Assembly (NCBI GenBank): GCA_027924585.1
Contig: BSBM01000186.1
Coordinates: 9,100,001-9,164,000, forward strand
Source of the DNA: Larix kaempferi
Taxonomy: Eukaryota; Streptophyta; Pinopsida; Pinales; Pinaceae
Direction of reading: 5' to 3'
Length of the DNA: 64,000 nucleotides
The notes below the pieces were generated by a model. That model had not been told where the DNA came from. It made no database searches and saw only the letters and a list, made by a program, of their open reading frames with translations. Positions 12,011 through 23,439 of the stretch are shown here, in pieces (positions within the stretch are counted from its first letter, which is position 1; every line of letters starts with the position of its first letter). Made by a program: the position numbers and the translations under genes.

Positions 12011-12940
12011 AACCTAAAAAAAGAAGGTCGTGACAGTTTCTTGTTCTGCTCATCGTGGAAGTCCGTTTTGCTGCTAGCTGTGAGTTCGATCCATTAAGCT
12101 TGGACCTCCCTCACTTCAGCTAAACTCTCAATCCGTAACCCTAGACCCTTCAGTTGGTGGAGTCTGTAATTTCTCTGTTTGCTGGTTGGTTTTTTTGTGG
12201 AGGCCGTGAGGTCTGAAAGATTATTCTTTTGGTGAAGGCAGTAAGCCTTGGGATCTGTTCCTTTCTTCTTTTGTATTGACCAACCAACTTGTTCTAAGAA
12301 CAGTTCTGAGTTTTTCCCTATGAAGGACACAACCATTGGGTTCTGCTCTTTGTGCCCTAAACTTGATCTAATTTGCAGAGATCTGTTTGTTGATTTGTTT
12401 TTGTTTTTACCGAGACCTTATTGAGGTCTGTCTTAAGACTTATAGTTTTTCTTGTACTAAATTTCTAGATCAGATCTCTCATTACTGCCTGTATGTTTTC
12501 TGACTGTCTTTGTCCACTCCTGTTTGACTGTACCTCAGCTTAGTCATCTCTCTCTCTCTGGTTGTACTAACCCTTTTATTAGGGTCACTTGGTTCCTAGT
12601 ATTGACTAGCCTCTGAGAGGCTTATTTTTTTTTGAAAGTAACATTTTGGAGTATTCTACAGGAAAGGTTTCACACCCAGGTAAGTATCTTCACCTATCCC
12701 TTTTACTGGTAACAAGTTGATTATTTTATTATTAATTACATGTTACTGAAGATTACGTTAACACAATGACCAATCGAGTAGTGTTAAAGGTGTGAAGTTG
12801 AAATAGATGAAAATTATGTTAGAAGTTATTGCTGTACTATTTCATATTTAATTTTAGTACTTGTTTATCTATATTTTGCATTAAAGTATATTGAATTGTT
12901 ATTTTTCTGCATAAAACCCTAAGTCCATAAAAAATTAACA

Positions 12941-12958
12941 TGGTATCAGAGCTTAGGT
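12941..12958 (+). other. Primer-binding site (initiator tRNA-Met)
   Basis: TGGTATCAGAGC starts at the first base after the 5' LTR. It is the usual initiator-Met primer site of plant copia elements. Confidence 0.95.
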
Positions 12959-13084
12959 CTTGTAGCTAACTCTATTTTGCAGGCTAACATAATCTACATA
13001 GGTCCTAAGGTAAAAATTTGATTCCTAATCAACTTGCACCCAAGTTTACAGGTGTACTTGGCAAGTTGACTATAAGGGTTTGAG

Positions 13085-13900
13085 ATGGCTTCTAACTCAG
13101 TAAAGGCAGAAGATAGGCTTGAAGGAGCCTCAAACTTTAATGCATGGAAAGCTAGGGTCTTGAATATTCTGGAGGAGAGTGACTTGGATGAATTGGTCAC
13201 CAGGGTTGTGGAAGAACCCGCAACAACTCAAGGAAGAGCAACATTTAAGAAGAAGCAAGCTAAAGCAAAGAGGGTCATCTTTAACTCAGTCAAAGATAAT
13301 TTGATGCTTGTAATAGCTCCTCTAAGGACAACTAAGGAATGCTTTGATGCCCTAGCAAATCTCTATGAGAAGAAGGCACCTACTCAGAAGAGTGTCTTGA
13401 AGAAGCAACTTCGTTCATTGAAGATGGAGGAGAAGGAATCAGTTGCCTCTTTCTTCTCAAAGATTGCTCAATTAAAAGATCAACTCATGGCAATTGGAGT
13501 TGAAGTAGATGATGATGATCTTGTGCAAACAATAGTAGATGGTCTTCGTACATCTTGGGAGACATTTCTTTCAGTAGTGAATGGAAGAGAAACACAACCA
13601 AGCTTTGATAGGTTGTGGCATGATTGCCTAGAAGAAGAAGGCAGAATCCAGAGTAGATTAGGGCCTCCAGTTGAAAAGAATCATGCTCTTGCTGCCAAGA
13701 CAAAGAAAGGAAGAAGTTCCCCCCAGCACCAAAACAAAGGTAAGGGACGTCAAGGTAAGCACTCTTATAAGTCAAAAGTAAGATGCTTTAAATGTAACAA
13801 GCTTGGTCATTATGCAAACGTTTGTAGAAATCCTCCTAACATGAATTGGCATAAAGGGAAGCATCATGCTCCAATTGCTACAGAAGAAGAAGAGCCTTGA
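13085..13900 (+). CDS. gag: Copia Gag polyprotein with zinc knuckle
   Basis: Opens with an ATG at 13085 (MASNSVKAEDRLEG) 145 bases after the primer site. Residues about 10-200 match the copia-type capsid family (UBN2/Retrotran_gag): an N-terminal F-N-A-W-K motif, the central block LRSLKMEEKESVASFFSKI and a downstream W-E-T-F motif. A CCHC knuckle, CFKCNKLGHYANVC, lies near residue 235. The frame ends at TGA (13898-13900) but stays open in the same phase through the protease segment, so the stop is either a mutation in a Gag-Pro polyprotein or a readthrough point. Gag forms the virus-like particle and binds element RNA. An otherwise intact frame suggests recent activity or selection on this non-autonomous family. 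Confidence 0.9.
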   Translation: MASNSVKAEDRLEGASNFNAWKARVLNILEESDLDELVTRVVEEPATTQGRATFKKKQAKAKRVIFNSVKDNLMLVIAPLRTTKECFDALANLYEKKAPTQKSVLKKQLRSLKMEEKESVASFFSKIAQLKDQLMAIGVEVDDDDLVQTIVDGLRTSWETFLSVVNGRETQPSFDRLWHDCLEEEGRIQSRLGPPVEKNHALAAKTKKGRSSPQHQNKGKGRQGKHSYKSKVRCFKCNKLGHYANVCRNPPNMNWHKGKHHAPIATEEEEP

Positions 13901-14713
13901 CAAAAGAAATCTAAAGCTGAGACCAAAGAAAAAGATCAAAGAGAGTTCTTCTTGATTTCAGCACTCTCAGGTTCCATCTCCAACTCATCAGAGTCATGGT
14001 GGATTGATAGTGGGGCCACCAAGCATATGATTGGATACAAAAGGGCTCTTGTGGGTTACAAGGCCAAGAAGTTCAATGAGAAAGTGGAGATGGGAAACAA
14101 AAGTACCTTTGAGATAAAAGGAGTTGGTTCAACTGCCTTAAAGCTTGATTTAGGTACGTTAATTCATGTTGAGGAAATTTTATATGTTCCTAGTTTAAAG
14201 AGGAATGTTATTTCAGTGGCAATTTTAGAAGAAAAAAGGTTCTCTGTAGCTTTCTTAGAAGGAAAGGTACTAGTATGGACTAAAGGTGGAAATATGAGCT
14301 CAGCTATTGAGATTGGTGTCTGTGAGGGGGACCTTTACAAGATCTTAGGACATGTTAAAGCTCTAGTAAATAACCCCTGTCAAGTTTCAGAGATCAAGAG
14401 GGAGTCCTACAGTGACTCGGATATAGAAGTCTACGAGACTTCTCGTTCAAAGAAGCAGAGGGAGAAGGCCAAGAAGCCTTCAGTTGATCTCATTAAGGAG
14501 CCTATTGAGGGGTTCCAAAGATGCTCAAGTAGGAGCCATGTCATTGATTCAAGATCAACCACTGATGTGGAGATAGCCAAACTTCAGGTTTGGAAAGATG
14601 CTATTCAGTTGAAAATGGATAATGATATGTGGAAAGTGATTCTCAGACAACACGGGAAGCCAGGTGTAACTTCCAAGTGGATCTATAAGATTAAGGTGTT
14701 TGCTGACATTTAG
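13901..14713 (+). pseudogene. Copia protease and fused RT-start remnant
   Basis: In phase with gag. WWIDSGATKHM (about 13998-14030) is the copia aspartic protease active site with the expected D-S-G. LYVPSLKRNVISV follows, as in intact copia polyproteins, together with the pre-integrase-like GDLYKI. After about 14400 the text changes to an acidic/Lys linker and then a piece with W-K-D-A...W-K-V...G-V-T-S-K-W-I-Y-K-I-K. That piece resembles the first residues of the copia RT domain. The zinc-binding, integrase and most RT sequence between them is missing. The frame ends with TAG at 14713. The junction kept the frame open, which is notable for a deletion. Confidence 0.82.
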
Positions 14714-14850
14714 AGCTCTTTGAAGCTCTTAGAAAATCCTGTATTTTATGACAAGTTGTTTCACCATGACAAGGACATGGTGCAGTTGTCAGCTGTGTTG
14801 ACTAAGCCTCTTTCTTCGACAAGCTTAGTGTTGCTGAGAATGCCTCTCTT

Positions 14851-14862
14851 GCTGAGAGGGAG
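14851..14862 (+). other. Polypurine tract of the copia element
   Basis: A purine-rich run (GCTGAGAGGGAG) lies directly before the 3' LTR start at 14863. Confidence 0.8.
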
Positions 14863-17337
14863 TGTTAATTTTTTAGTGTAGTTGTAAGACCCATTCTCAG
14901 AGAGAGTGGTACCCTATTTAGTTAACTAGGGTTCTTGGTTATGTTAATAAGACAGAGTAAAGAGTAAGACCCTAGAAGGTACCCTAGGGCCCCCAACTGT
15001 CTCCTACGGTTCTTGGTCAGGGGACCAAGCAGATTGATGCCATGGCAAAGTCCCTAGCATGTGGCTAGGGCCCCTATTTGTCTCTAGGGTATTCTGGTCT
15101 GGAACCAGACAGTTTCTTGGTCTTGAGGACCAAGCAGATCCCGTAGGTTGAGTCAGAGACATCCTGGTCTAGGACCAGGCATATTCTTGGTCAAGGACCA
15201 AGTAGGTCCTGCAGGCGGTTGATCAACATTCAGTCTGGGACTGAAAGCTCAACTTGAGGCTGAGGACCATTCTCCGGGAGAATGGAGGACTTGGTCAAGG
15301 ACAAGAGGGTTGATCAACATGACTCAGTCTGGGAATGAAGCTCAGCCTTGGGTTGAGAGCCATTCCTTAAGAATGGAGGTTCTTGGTCAGTTACCAAGAT
15401 GATGATGTGTGATGTCCTCTTCTCCTGGGTCTTCGAGATGGTTGAGTTAGAGGGTCTTCTCAAGGGACTGGCCACCCCTTGATGGAGCCACTAACATTTG
15501 ACCTTAGGAGCAGTCTAGAGGACCACATGATCACATCGTCTGTGTGAACCTTTTCTTATATAGTGATGACAAACTTTCAGGTTATATGGAACATTTGTAC
15601 ATTTGAGAAAGAGATGACTAGTTGCCCACCTTGGTTGATTTACTGTTGGTCCTTACACCGTGTTGTTTTTGTTCCTATGGTACCTTGTGGTTAGTGGGAT
15701 CTTCTACCCACTTTAAATTGTTCTTGACTTACCTTGATGTTTTTTTTTGGTCCTATGGGTACTATGGTTATTTGACCACTTTGTGGTTTACCCTTGTTCC
15801 TAAGGGTCTTTGTCTTGGGTCATATACCCACACCTATGGTATGTTTTGGGTCATGTACCCTACTTATGGTTTATGTTACTAAATGTGACTCTTTTATTTT
15901 TTATTTTTATTTTATTTTATTGTTTTTACCTTGACTTTTTTTTTTCTCTATTATGTTATTCCTTACTTATTGGAACCCTTTATTGGACCATTATAGAAGC
16001 TCTTGCTTCTATTTGTTTTGAAGACTAATCTTTATCTAACATCATCTTTTATCCTTCACGGATCTGAATCTTTTGTCTTTTTCCTTTTTCGGGTTCACCT
16101 TTCATGGGTTCACTCTTTCGCGATCTACTCCTTCACAGGTTCACTCTTTCACGATCTGCTCCTTCACGGGCCAGTCTCTACAGTGGTCTACTCTTCCACG
16201 GTTTAATCCTTCACGGGTTTGCTCCTTCTTTTTTATCCTTTACGGGTTTGCTCTCTTACGGGTCGCTCCCTTACGGGTCACTCCTTTACGGGTATGTTTT
16301 GTCACGACTCACTCCTCTCACGGGCCTACTCTCTCACAAGTCTGCTCCTTTACATTTCACTCCTTCACAAGTCTGCTCCTTCACGAGGTTTGCTTGTAAC
16401 CTAACAAAAGAAGGTTGTGACAGTTTCTTGTTCTGCTTACCGTGGAAGTTCGTTTTGTTGTTAGCTGTGAGTTTGATCCATTAAGCTCGAACCTCCCTCA
16501 CTTTAGCTTCACTCTCAATCCGTAACCCTAGACCCTTCACTTGGTGGAGGCTGTAATTTCTCTGTTTGTTGGTTGGTTTTTCTGTGGAGGTCGCAAGGTC
16601 TGAAAGATTATTCTTTTGGTGAAGGCAGTAAGCCTTGGGATCTGTTCCTTTCTTCTTTTGTATTGACCAACCAACTTTTCTAAGAACAGTTCTGAGTTTT
16701 TCCCTTTGAAGGACACAATCGTTGGGTTCTGCTCTTTGTGCCCTAAACTTGATCTAATTTGTAGAGATCTGTTTGTTGATTTGTTTTTGTTTTTACTGAG
16801 ACCTTATTGAGGTCTGTCTTAAGACTTACCAATTTTTCTTGTACTAAATTTCTAGACCAGATCTCTCATTACTGCCTGTATGTTTTCTGACTGTCTTTTG
16901 TCCACTCCTGTTTGATTGTACCTCAGCTTAGTCATCTCTCTCTCTCTGGTTGTACTAACCCTTTTATTAGGATCACTTGGTTCCTAGTATTGACTAGCCT
17001 CTGAGAGGCTCATTTTTTTCTTCTTCTTCTGAAAGTAACATTTCTGAGTATTCTACAGGAAAGGTTTCACACCCAGGTAAGAATCTTCACCTATCCCTTT
17101 TACTGGTAACAAGTTGATTATTTTATTATTAATTACATGTTACTGAAGATTACTTTAACAAAATGACCAATCAGGTAGTGTTAAAGGTGTGAAGTTGAAA
17201 GAGATGAAAATTATGTTAGATGTTACTACTGTACTATTTCATATTTAATTTTAGTACTTGTTTATCTATTTTTTGCATTAAAATATATTGAATTGTTATT
17301 TTTCTGCATAAAAGCCTAAGTCCATAAAAAGTTAACA
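14863..17337 (+). repeat. 3' LTR of the copia element
   Basis: The LTR is 2475 bp, collinear with 10479-12940, with scattered substitutions and small indels. Several hairpin stems are more perfect here than in the 5' copy, for example CCATTCTC/GAGAATGG at 15267-15285. Confidence 0.93.
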
Positions 17338-19432
17338 ATAAAGAGGTAGAAGTAAACTGAACAATCAATATTCTTATGATGAGTATGATTGTTTTGCATG
17401 TATTTAGGAAGGTCTTAAGAAATAAATTGAGTATTTGGGACATGAAATTGACAAATCCCACATTTGTAAATATGGAGATGTTTTGGAGTATTTGGGACTC
17501 CTTGGGCTTCCTTCTTGGGCGTCTTGTTGGTGTTTGATGTAGTCCACGACCCCTAACCCTACGAAGGTAGTCCATCCTCATAGTTGGTTGCACTTTGGCC
17601 CTTCTCGATATGGTGCTTTGTGTTGATGTGGTGACTCTACATATGTGGATGAGTGAATATAGAGAACATGTTCCAACAAAGCAAATGGATTTGTTTCCTA
17701 TGATTGCTTAATTGCAGTCACGATGGCATTATGGTTGTAGAGAGTCCTTTTTCAAGTGGTCATTCTTTCATCCCGTTTTTCATGTTTCTATGTCCCCTTG
17801 TCTCTTGAATTTCAAATTCAATTGTTATGTTTGCAAGTGAAGCTATCACACTTGTTATATAGGAGGAATAACCAAATCGAGAAAGATTGAAGTAAAGTGG
17901 TGGAAGTGAACTAAATGTTCACTACTCTAGTGACGAGTATGATTGTTTTGCATGTATTTGGGATGGGCTTGCGAAAGGAATCAAGTATTTGGAACCTAAA
18001 ATCAACAAATCCAATATCTACAAGGTAGAGTTGTTTTGGAGTGTTTGGGACTCATCAAGCTTCCTTCTTGCGCCTCTCATCCTATAGCTCTCGTCAAGAT
18101 ATTTCCAATGATCCAAAGAGCAACCTGATTGGTGATCCTATGCAAAAGTTACATCCCTGACAAGCAAACCATCAACTACCAACGAAATACAGATGAAGAA
18201 TAAAGCAAATAGATCAGACTGTGTTAAATATAGTAAAATTGTTCCAATAAAATAGATGGCTTTGTTTCCTATGATTGCTTATTTGCAATCATGATGGCAT
18301 TATGGTTGCGGAGAGTCTTTTTTCTAGTGGCTATTTCTTCATCCTATTTTTCTTGTCTTCCATTTTTCTATGACCCCTTGTCTCTTGAACTTCACAATTC
18401 AACCATTATGTTTGCAAGAAAAACTATCACATTTGTTATATAGGCAAAATAACCAAATTGAGAAAGAATGAAGTAAAGAGGCAGAAGTGAACTGAACATT
18501 CACCACTCTCGTGATGAGTATGATTGTTTTTCATGTATTTGGGAAGGGCTTGAGAAACTAATCGAGTATTTGGTACCCTCAATCGACAAATCCAACATCT
18601 AACTAGATGGAGTTGGATTAGAGTATTTAGGACTCCTTAGGATTCCTTCTCAAGATTCTCATGGGTGTTTGATGTAGTCCACAACTTTGAACTCAATGAC
18701 TGTAGCCCATATTCATAGTTGGTTGCACTGTGGCCCTTCTTGGTATGGTGATTTTTGTTGATGTGGTGACTGCATCTACGAATGATTGAATTTAAAGAAA
18801 TTTTTATAATAAAACAGATGGCTTTGTTTCCCATGATCACTTATTTGTAGTCATGATGGCATTATGGTTTCTAAGGGTCTTTTTTCAACTAGTCGTTCTT
18901 TTGTCCCATTTTTCTCTATCCCCTTGTCTCTTCAACTTCATAGTTCGATCATTGTGTTTGCAAGCGAAACTATCACACTTGTTATATAGGAAGAATTACC
19001 AATTAAATAACAAATTAAGTAAAGAGGCAGAAGTGAAGTGAACATTCACTACTGTGATTAGTATGATTATTTTCCATGTATTTGGGAAGGGCTTATTTGC
19101 GACCTGAAATCAGAAAATCCAACATCTACAAAGATGGAGTTGGATTGGAGTATTTGGGACTCCTCATGCTTCCTTCTCAGGCCTCTCTTCCCGTAGCTCT
19201 CATCGAGAGCGTCCAACGAGCCAAAGAGCACCCCGATGTGAGATCCTATGCAATAGTTACGTCCCTGACAAACAAGCCATTGACTACCAATGAAATACGA
19301 ATAAAGAATGAAGCAAAGAGGTCGGATTGTGCTGAATAAAGAGAAATTGTTCCCATAATCCAAATGGATTTGTTTCCCATGATCACTTATTTGCAATCAT
19401 GATGGCATTATGGTTGCCGAGAGTCCTTTTTC
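17338..19432 (+). repeat. ~560-bp tandem array, middle segment (A-B-A-B units)
   Basis: The GTATGATT landmark occurs at 17383, 17937, 18518 and 19061, giving periods of 554, 581 and 543 bp. Two unit types alternate. Type A (17383, 18518) carries a GTTTGATGTAGTCCAC segment. Type B (17937, 19061) replaces it with about 150 bp of different, coding-looking sequence (for example 19190-19340). The segment ends at the solo LTR. Confidence 0.9.
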
Positions 19433-20368
19433 TGTTAATTTTATCCGGAGGTCACTACTCGCTCTAGAAACCCTGAGATCTCAATGACTTTGAGTCTCTA
19501 TAATCCAAATAAACAATATAGACTTATAACTTAAAGTACTACTAGATCTCCTAGCACTTTAACCAAATAAACAACAATCACACACATGAACTTACAATAT
19601 ACCCTGGAAACCCCAATGGGGAAAACCAACTCCGATGGGGGCTTTCTTCTTTCTCGAGCCCAGAGCATAGTAAAAGAGACTAGTTACATACAAATACTCG
19701 GATAATGCAACCGAGCCCGACGGGTATAAAACCCTAGGCCTGCAGTAGCTGCAACTGCTGCTCTTGAGAATTGCACCCCTGCTATTTGTTCAGATCTGGA
19801 TCTCTCTGAAGGTCTGTCTCTGCTTGTCTCAAGATGTACTACCTCTCTCACTCCACGGCCCTGATTTGTTCTGTCAAAGATGAAAGTCAGCAACTGCTCA
19901 CTGTAGAATGCGCCCCCTTTGCATGGGAAATGTGCCCCCTCTCAACAACCGCTAAGTCACTCCTCCTCTAATCTTAGTCTATCTCAGATGAGATCATCTC
20001 AGATCTTCTTCTAACATTGAAGAAGATCAATCCAATAAGTCTCGGCTCACCTAGCCTCAAGTAAAACTACCCACTAGTCAACCACGTCCTCCTTTGCCCA
20101 GGAAGTGCGCCCCTGCTGCTCTGGAAAGTCACCCTAGCTCAATGCTCTGAGCTATCTCCACTCAAATGCTCTCAGAGCACTTAGTACTAGTAGTTATGTG
20201 CCTCTGATTAAGTGAGGTAAGACTATCTCAGATCCCCCACTCTCCCTCTCTGCAGATGCACCTTCCTCTCTCATAAAGTCGCCCTCTCTGCATGCACAAG
20301 TCACCCTCCTCTCTCAAACTTCTCTCTTTGATAAGTCTGCTGAGTAACCTCTGCCTGTGACCTCCTAC
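19433..20368 (-). mobile_element. Solo LTR (copia-like), left part
   Basis: Starts TGTTAATTTTATCC. The same LTR resumes after the gypsy insertion at 41361 and ends TCTCTAACA at 41642, giving matched TGTTA...TAACA ends. It is flanked by TTTTC (19428-19432 and 41643-41647). Spliced together it is about 1.2 kb with no internal region, i.e. a solo LTR left by recombination. A GGTTTTCCCCATTGGGG-type phrase, read on the minus strand near its end, is typical of plant copia LTRs; that orientation is an inference. Confidence 0.85.
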
Positions 20369-21263
20369 TGTTTGACGGACAATCTACCGAGAGCGGAGTC
20401 AAGGCCTGATCTCCCTAGCTTAACGTAAGTCTAGAACAAATAGGACAGAACACAAAATACTTTCCTAGATCAAATAGAAATGCAAATGGAAAGATAGATC
20501 GTTTACCTTGGATTTGCAGATCCCTTTCTCTTTTGTTGATCCAATGCTCCAGCGCTGCCAGATCTCAAACAACTATACCGTGTTGAACATATAACAGACC
20601 AAGAATAGTGAAAGCATACATTTCATATGATAGATCTAAGTTAACAGTTAAGGAGGAAAACTCTAAATATCATCAATGCGACAACATTTATGGAAAGCAA
20701 TTGTATTAACTGTATTGAAAAGTGGAGAGTACAATAGAAAAGATGATTATAACCATTTCCTTAACATTGCAAGCTCCTTCCGACAAGCCATGCCAAAGCT
20801 CCTAAAGAGAAGTGGATGTCTCCCAAGCTAGAGTGTTAGATCTATTGAGCCTAATTTCACCAGCATAAGAGTACCATAGACTTCATCCCTTTAGAGAGGG
20901 GTAGGGCCTCACTTATATAGGGCTAAGTGGATAGGTAGGTTGAGATATGGTAGGAGAGAGATAGGGGATCTTTCCTAGAGGTTAGGAACCGAAGGCCAGC
21001 TCCCCCAATAGGTCAGGGATAGTGATCCAAGTCAGCAACCTTCGAGAATGAGCTCGAAGAAGCTATTTTTGCCCATTAACTAACTTCGTCGCACCCTGTA
21101 ATGGAGCAAGGTGCGACGTCGCAGGTTGCATGAGTGCAGTCTGCGATGACCTCTCAGAACCTAGCTTAAAAGCAGTGGTGTCCTTCCCAGGTAAATGACT
21201 TAGCCAATGGAACTTCAAGGGTGTATACACTAAATCACATGATGGTAGGATTTTAGGTGTAAT
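20369..21263 (-). repeat. 3' LTR of the gypsy element
   Basis: The LTR is 895 bp and matches 40493-41355 throughout. The minus-strand start is TATTACACC, against TGTTACACC in the 5' LTR. A TATA-like CTATATAAG (minus) lies near 20912-20922. It contains 33 bases (21011-21043) that the 5' LTR lacks. A perfect 8-bp stem, GTCGCACC (21088-21095) / GGTGCGAC (21110-21117), is present. Confidence 0.95.
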
Positions 21264-21278
21264 AGAATGCCCCCCAAA
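21264..21278 (-). other. Polypurine tract of the gypsy element
   Basis: On the minus strand CTTTGGGGGGCATTC directly precedes the 3' LTR start, with a run of six G. Confidence 0.65.
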
Positions 21279-22089
21279 GCATGAAGCTGTTGAAATATCG
21301 GATAGGTGAAATGATTTGACAGAGAGAATGGCAAATGACTTGTCGGATGAAGGATGCTGCTGCAGTACAACTGACTCTGAACTAACAATCTCATATGATG
21401 GACAACATGGTTGCTTATCAATACAATGCAGATCCATGGTAGTAATGACCGACTGAACACAATCATGGCTACTAGACACAAGCGTAGATCCATGATGAGA
21501 TGGTAACACAGCCACAACCAATACAAATGTGGATCCGTGTAATATGACTCAACTACAAACTCCATCGCAACCTGGGTAAAACATGACTCCCTAGAGTCTT
21601 CAAACTGAACCCGCAATGATACGAATCTATCCATGCGATTACAAATGTCTTGACGTCGAACATGGTAGAAACCACTTGATTACTGGTCATTGATGTATAC
21701 CGTTAAAAGTGCGAGGGAAATCACCATTGATATCAATGATCCCCAAGGTATCATAGTACATATCACCAAGCGTGAATAAATGAGTTGAAGTTGAATGCAA
21801 GATGAAATCTTTCAATCAAGAGTCAATGATATGAACTCATGTTGAAAGCGAGGTAACCTGCCATTGAGGCATGCAGGGCCAAGGTACTTGGTTGGTTTCT
21901 AGATTCAATCCTTGGATGATGAGCTGAAGTCGTGTTGTTGCTACAACATTCCCCCCTAGGTTTTTTTGAAAATATTGGGGTCCCCTCCTTTGTTTTTTAG
22001 AATAAGTTTGCCTAAGGATATTTGGACATTAAAGTCTTTCCATACTTAGTCTCCCTAAAGAAAAGTCTTTTGCTTTGAGTTTTTTCGTT
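21279..22089. other. Non-coding stretch between 3' LTR and the repeat field
   Basis: There is no supported gene. Imperfect repeats of the phrase GATCCATG(G/A)T occur around 21430-21540, and open frames on the minus strand here show no domain. It is either the 3' untranslated part of the gypsy RNA or distal promoter of plus-strand gene A. Confidence 0.4.
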
Positions 22090-22620
22090 TTTTTCCCCTA
22101 AATAAAACTCGAGACTCTGAGTCGCAACAGCGGAAGCTCTGAGCTAACCTTACTGCAACGGCGGAATAATTGGTCCAAACTTTCCGAAACCGCGGAATAA
22201 AAGGACTAAGTCAAGCCGCGGCGGGAAACTTATCTTAAAGCCTCCGAAAAGGTGAAACCTTTGATCAACTGGACCCGCGGCGGAACGAATTCACCAAGTT
22301 TCTCCGCAACAGCAGGAGAATTCACCCAACTCTTCCACAAGCGATCGGATTTTTATGAATAAGTCACCGCGGCAGAAAGACTCGTCTATCTTTCTCGCAG
22401 TACCAAAGGTCTTTCAAGAAACTCTTCCGCACCGGCGGGTAGAGTGGCACTTTTTCGGGAGAACGCGGATAACTTTTCTGCAAAGGCAGGTAAACTCACT
22501 TAAGATTGGCCGTTGCGTAGCTGCACACTTCCCCTTTGCGGAAAAGTTCGGACAATTCTCCTGCAACGGTGGGAAAACTCAGCCTTTCTTTCCGCAGGAG
22601 ACGGAGACCTTAACCGAGTC
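22090..22620 (+). repeat. Diverged ~40-bp repeats with CCGC..GCGG cores
   Basis: Roughly a dozen imperfect repeats contain (T)CCGCAACGGCGGAA-like cores. Examples are TGCAACGGCGGAA (about 22153), CCGCGGCGGAA (about 22268), TCCGCAACAGCAGGAG (about 22303), CCGCACCGGCGGG (about 22427), CTGCAAAGGCAGG (about 22479) and CTGCAACGGTGGG (about 22561). Each core can fold into a short stem. They lie just upstream of the TATA box of gene A. Confidence 0.7.
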
Positions 22621-22740
22621 TTTTCGATTTTTGGCGGTCGCATTTATTAAGAAAAAGGTCGATTTGACCCATCCGTACGTTGCTTTAACCCCGTTTTAAT
22701 GGCCTGCAACCACCCTATTAATAACTCGCACGTATCAGTT

Positions 22741-22752
22741 TTATATATATAG
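22741..22752 (+). promoter_or_regulatory. TATA box of antisense gene A
   Basis: TTATATATATAGGG lies 154 bases before a GTAAGT splice donor (22895), and the intron it opens ends just before the gene A start codon. A TATA box in the same relation to a donor is seen for gene B. Confidence 0.6.
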
Positions 22753-22894
22753 GGTATGAACCCCGTTGGGTTTTCATTGTTTCCATTGGTCAGAGCGCTC
22801 ACTCCGTTTCCATCCAAGGTTGTAAACACCTGCTACAACAGGCTCACCGGTTCCATCGTGGTACCAACGCCTACCTACCATCGTCTTTCAACAG

Positions 22895-23426
22895 GTAAGT
22901 ACCTTGTCAAGCCTCATGGACTAGATTGTGTAGATAAGGTGAATGTTATGTGCATGGTTATATTTATGTTTTCCTATCCACGTCAAGTTGTGTAGTTTAA
23001 CCACGACCGGAGTAACCCATGCCCTTTTTCCATTTAAACGCACCAAATTCTGGTTATCATATGAAAGTGAATATCCTCGGGACCCTGAACACCCATTAAG
23101 CCATTAGTTTTTGTAATCTCTAGACTAGCCCCGATCACCCTTACATGAAATGCATCGGTATTCTTACCCAACTGTGAAAATTTACACTGTTTTGCGCTTT
23201 GGGACGTAGTACTCGAAATCGCTTTATGCTTACGGTTTGTCATTATGAATTGCGTATCCCTTATTTTTCATAAGTGTAAATTAGCGCCCTACCGAAACAG
23301 TTTTAGTTTTGCACAGCATGTGATGTAAATGTTTAAACTGAAGAGTCTCTTAAATTGCATTTAGGCCTTAATCGTATGAATAAAATGATAAATTTGAATT
23401 ATTGACGTTGCGTCATATGCCTACAG
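22895..23426 (+). other. 5' UTR intron of gene A
   Basis: The donor is CAACAG|GTAAGTACC (GT at 22895-22896). The acceptor is CCTACAG ending at 23426. The intron is 532 bases, T-rich towards its end. The next exon reads GATTTTTTCAAAAATGG, placing the ATG 13 bases after the acceptor. Predicted from sequence only. Confidence 0.6.
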
Positions 23427-23439
23427 GATTTTTTCAAAA

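Larger units (their letters stand above)
10479..12940 (+). repeat. 5' LTR of the copia element
   Basis: The LTR is 2462 bp, unusually long compared with an internal region of 1.9 kb. It contains a hairpin array (10628-11014) and a CACGGGTC repeat field (about 11690-12010). A TATA-like CTTATACAGT lies at about 11170; the 3' LTR has CTTATATAGT there. The end TTAACA abuts the primer-binding site. Confidence 0.93.
10479..17337 (+). mobile_element. Ty1-copia LTR retrotransposon, gag-protease only, 6.86 kb
   Basis: Two LTRs (10479-12940 and 14863-17337) begin TGTTAATTTTTTAG and end TTAACA, and they flank a 1.92-kb internal region. The primer-binding site TGGTATCAGAGC (initiator tRNA-Met) starts at 12941, directly after the 5' LTR. 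A purine tract precedes the 3' LTR. Flanks are GTAAA (10474-10478) and ATAAA (17338-17342), a 5-bp target duplication with one mismatch. The internal part encodes gag, a zinc knuckle and protease, then jumps to a short piece resembling the beginning of the RT domain. Integrase and the RT/RNase H core are absent, so mobility would need enzymes from a related element. It sits inside the ~560-bp tandem array. Confidence 0.93.

Noticed and set aside
11655-12017. Open frame of 120 codons in the copia LTR.
   Set aside because: It is a by-product of the CACGGGTC short repeats, and the 3' LTR has it in other lengths and frames.
21063-21634. Two overlapping minus-strand frames over the gypsy 3' LTR.
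   Set aside because: They run across the LTR boundary, have no domain, and the homologous LTR copy breaks them.
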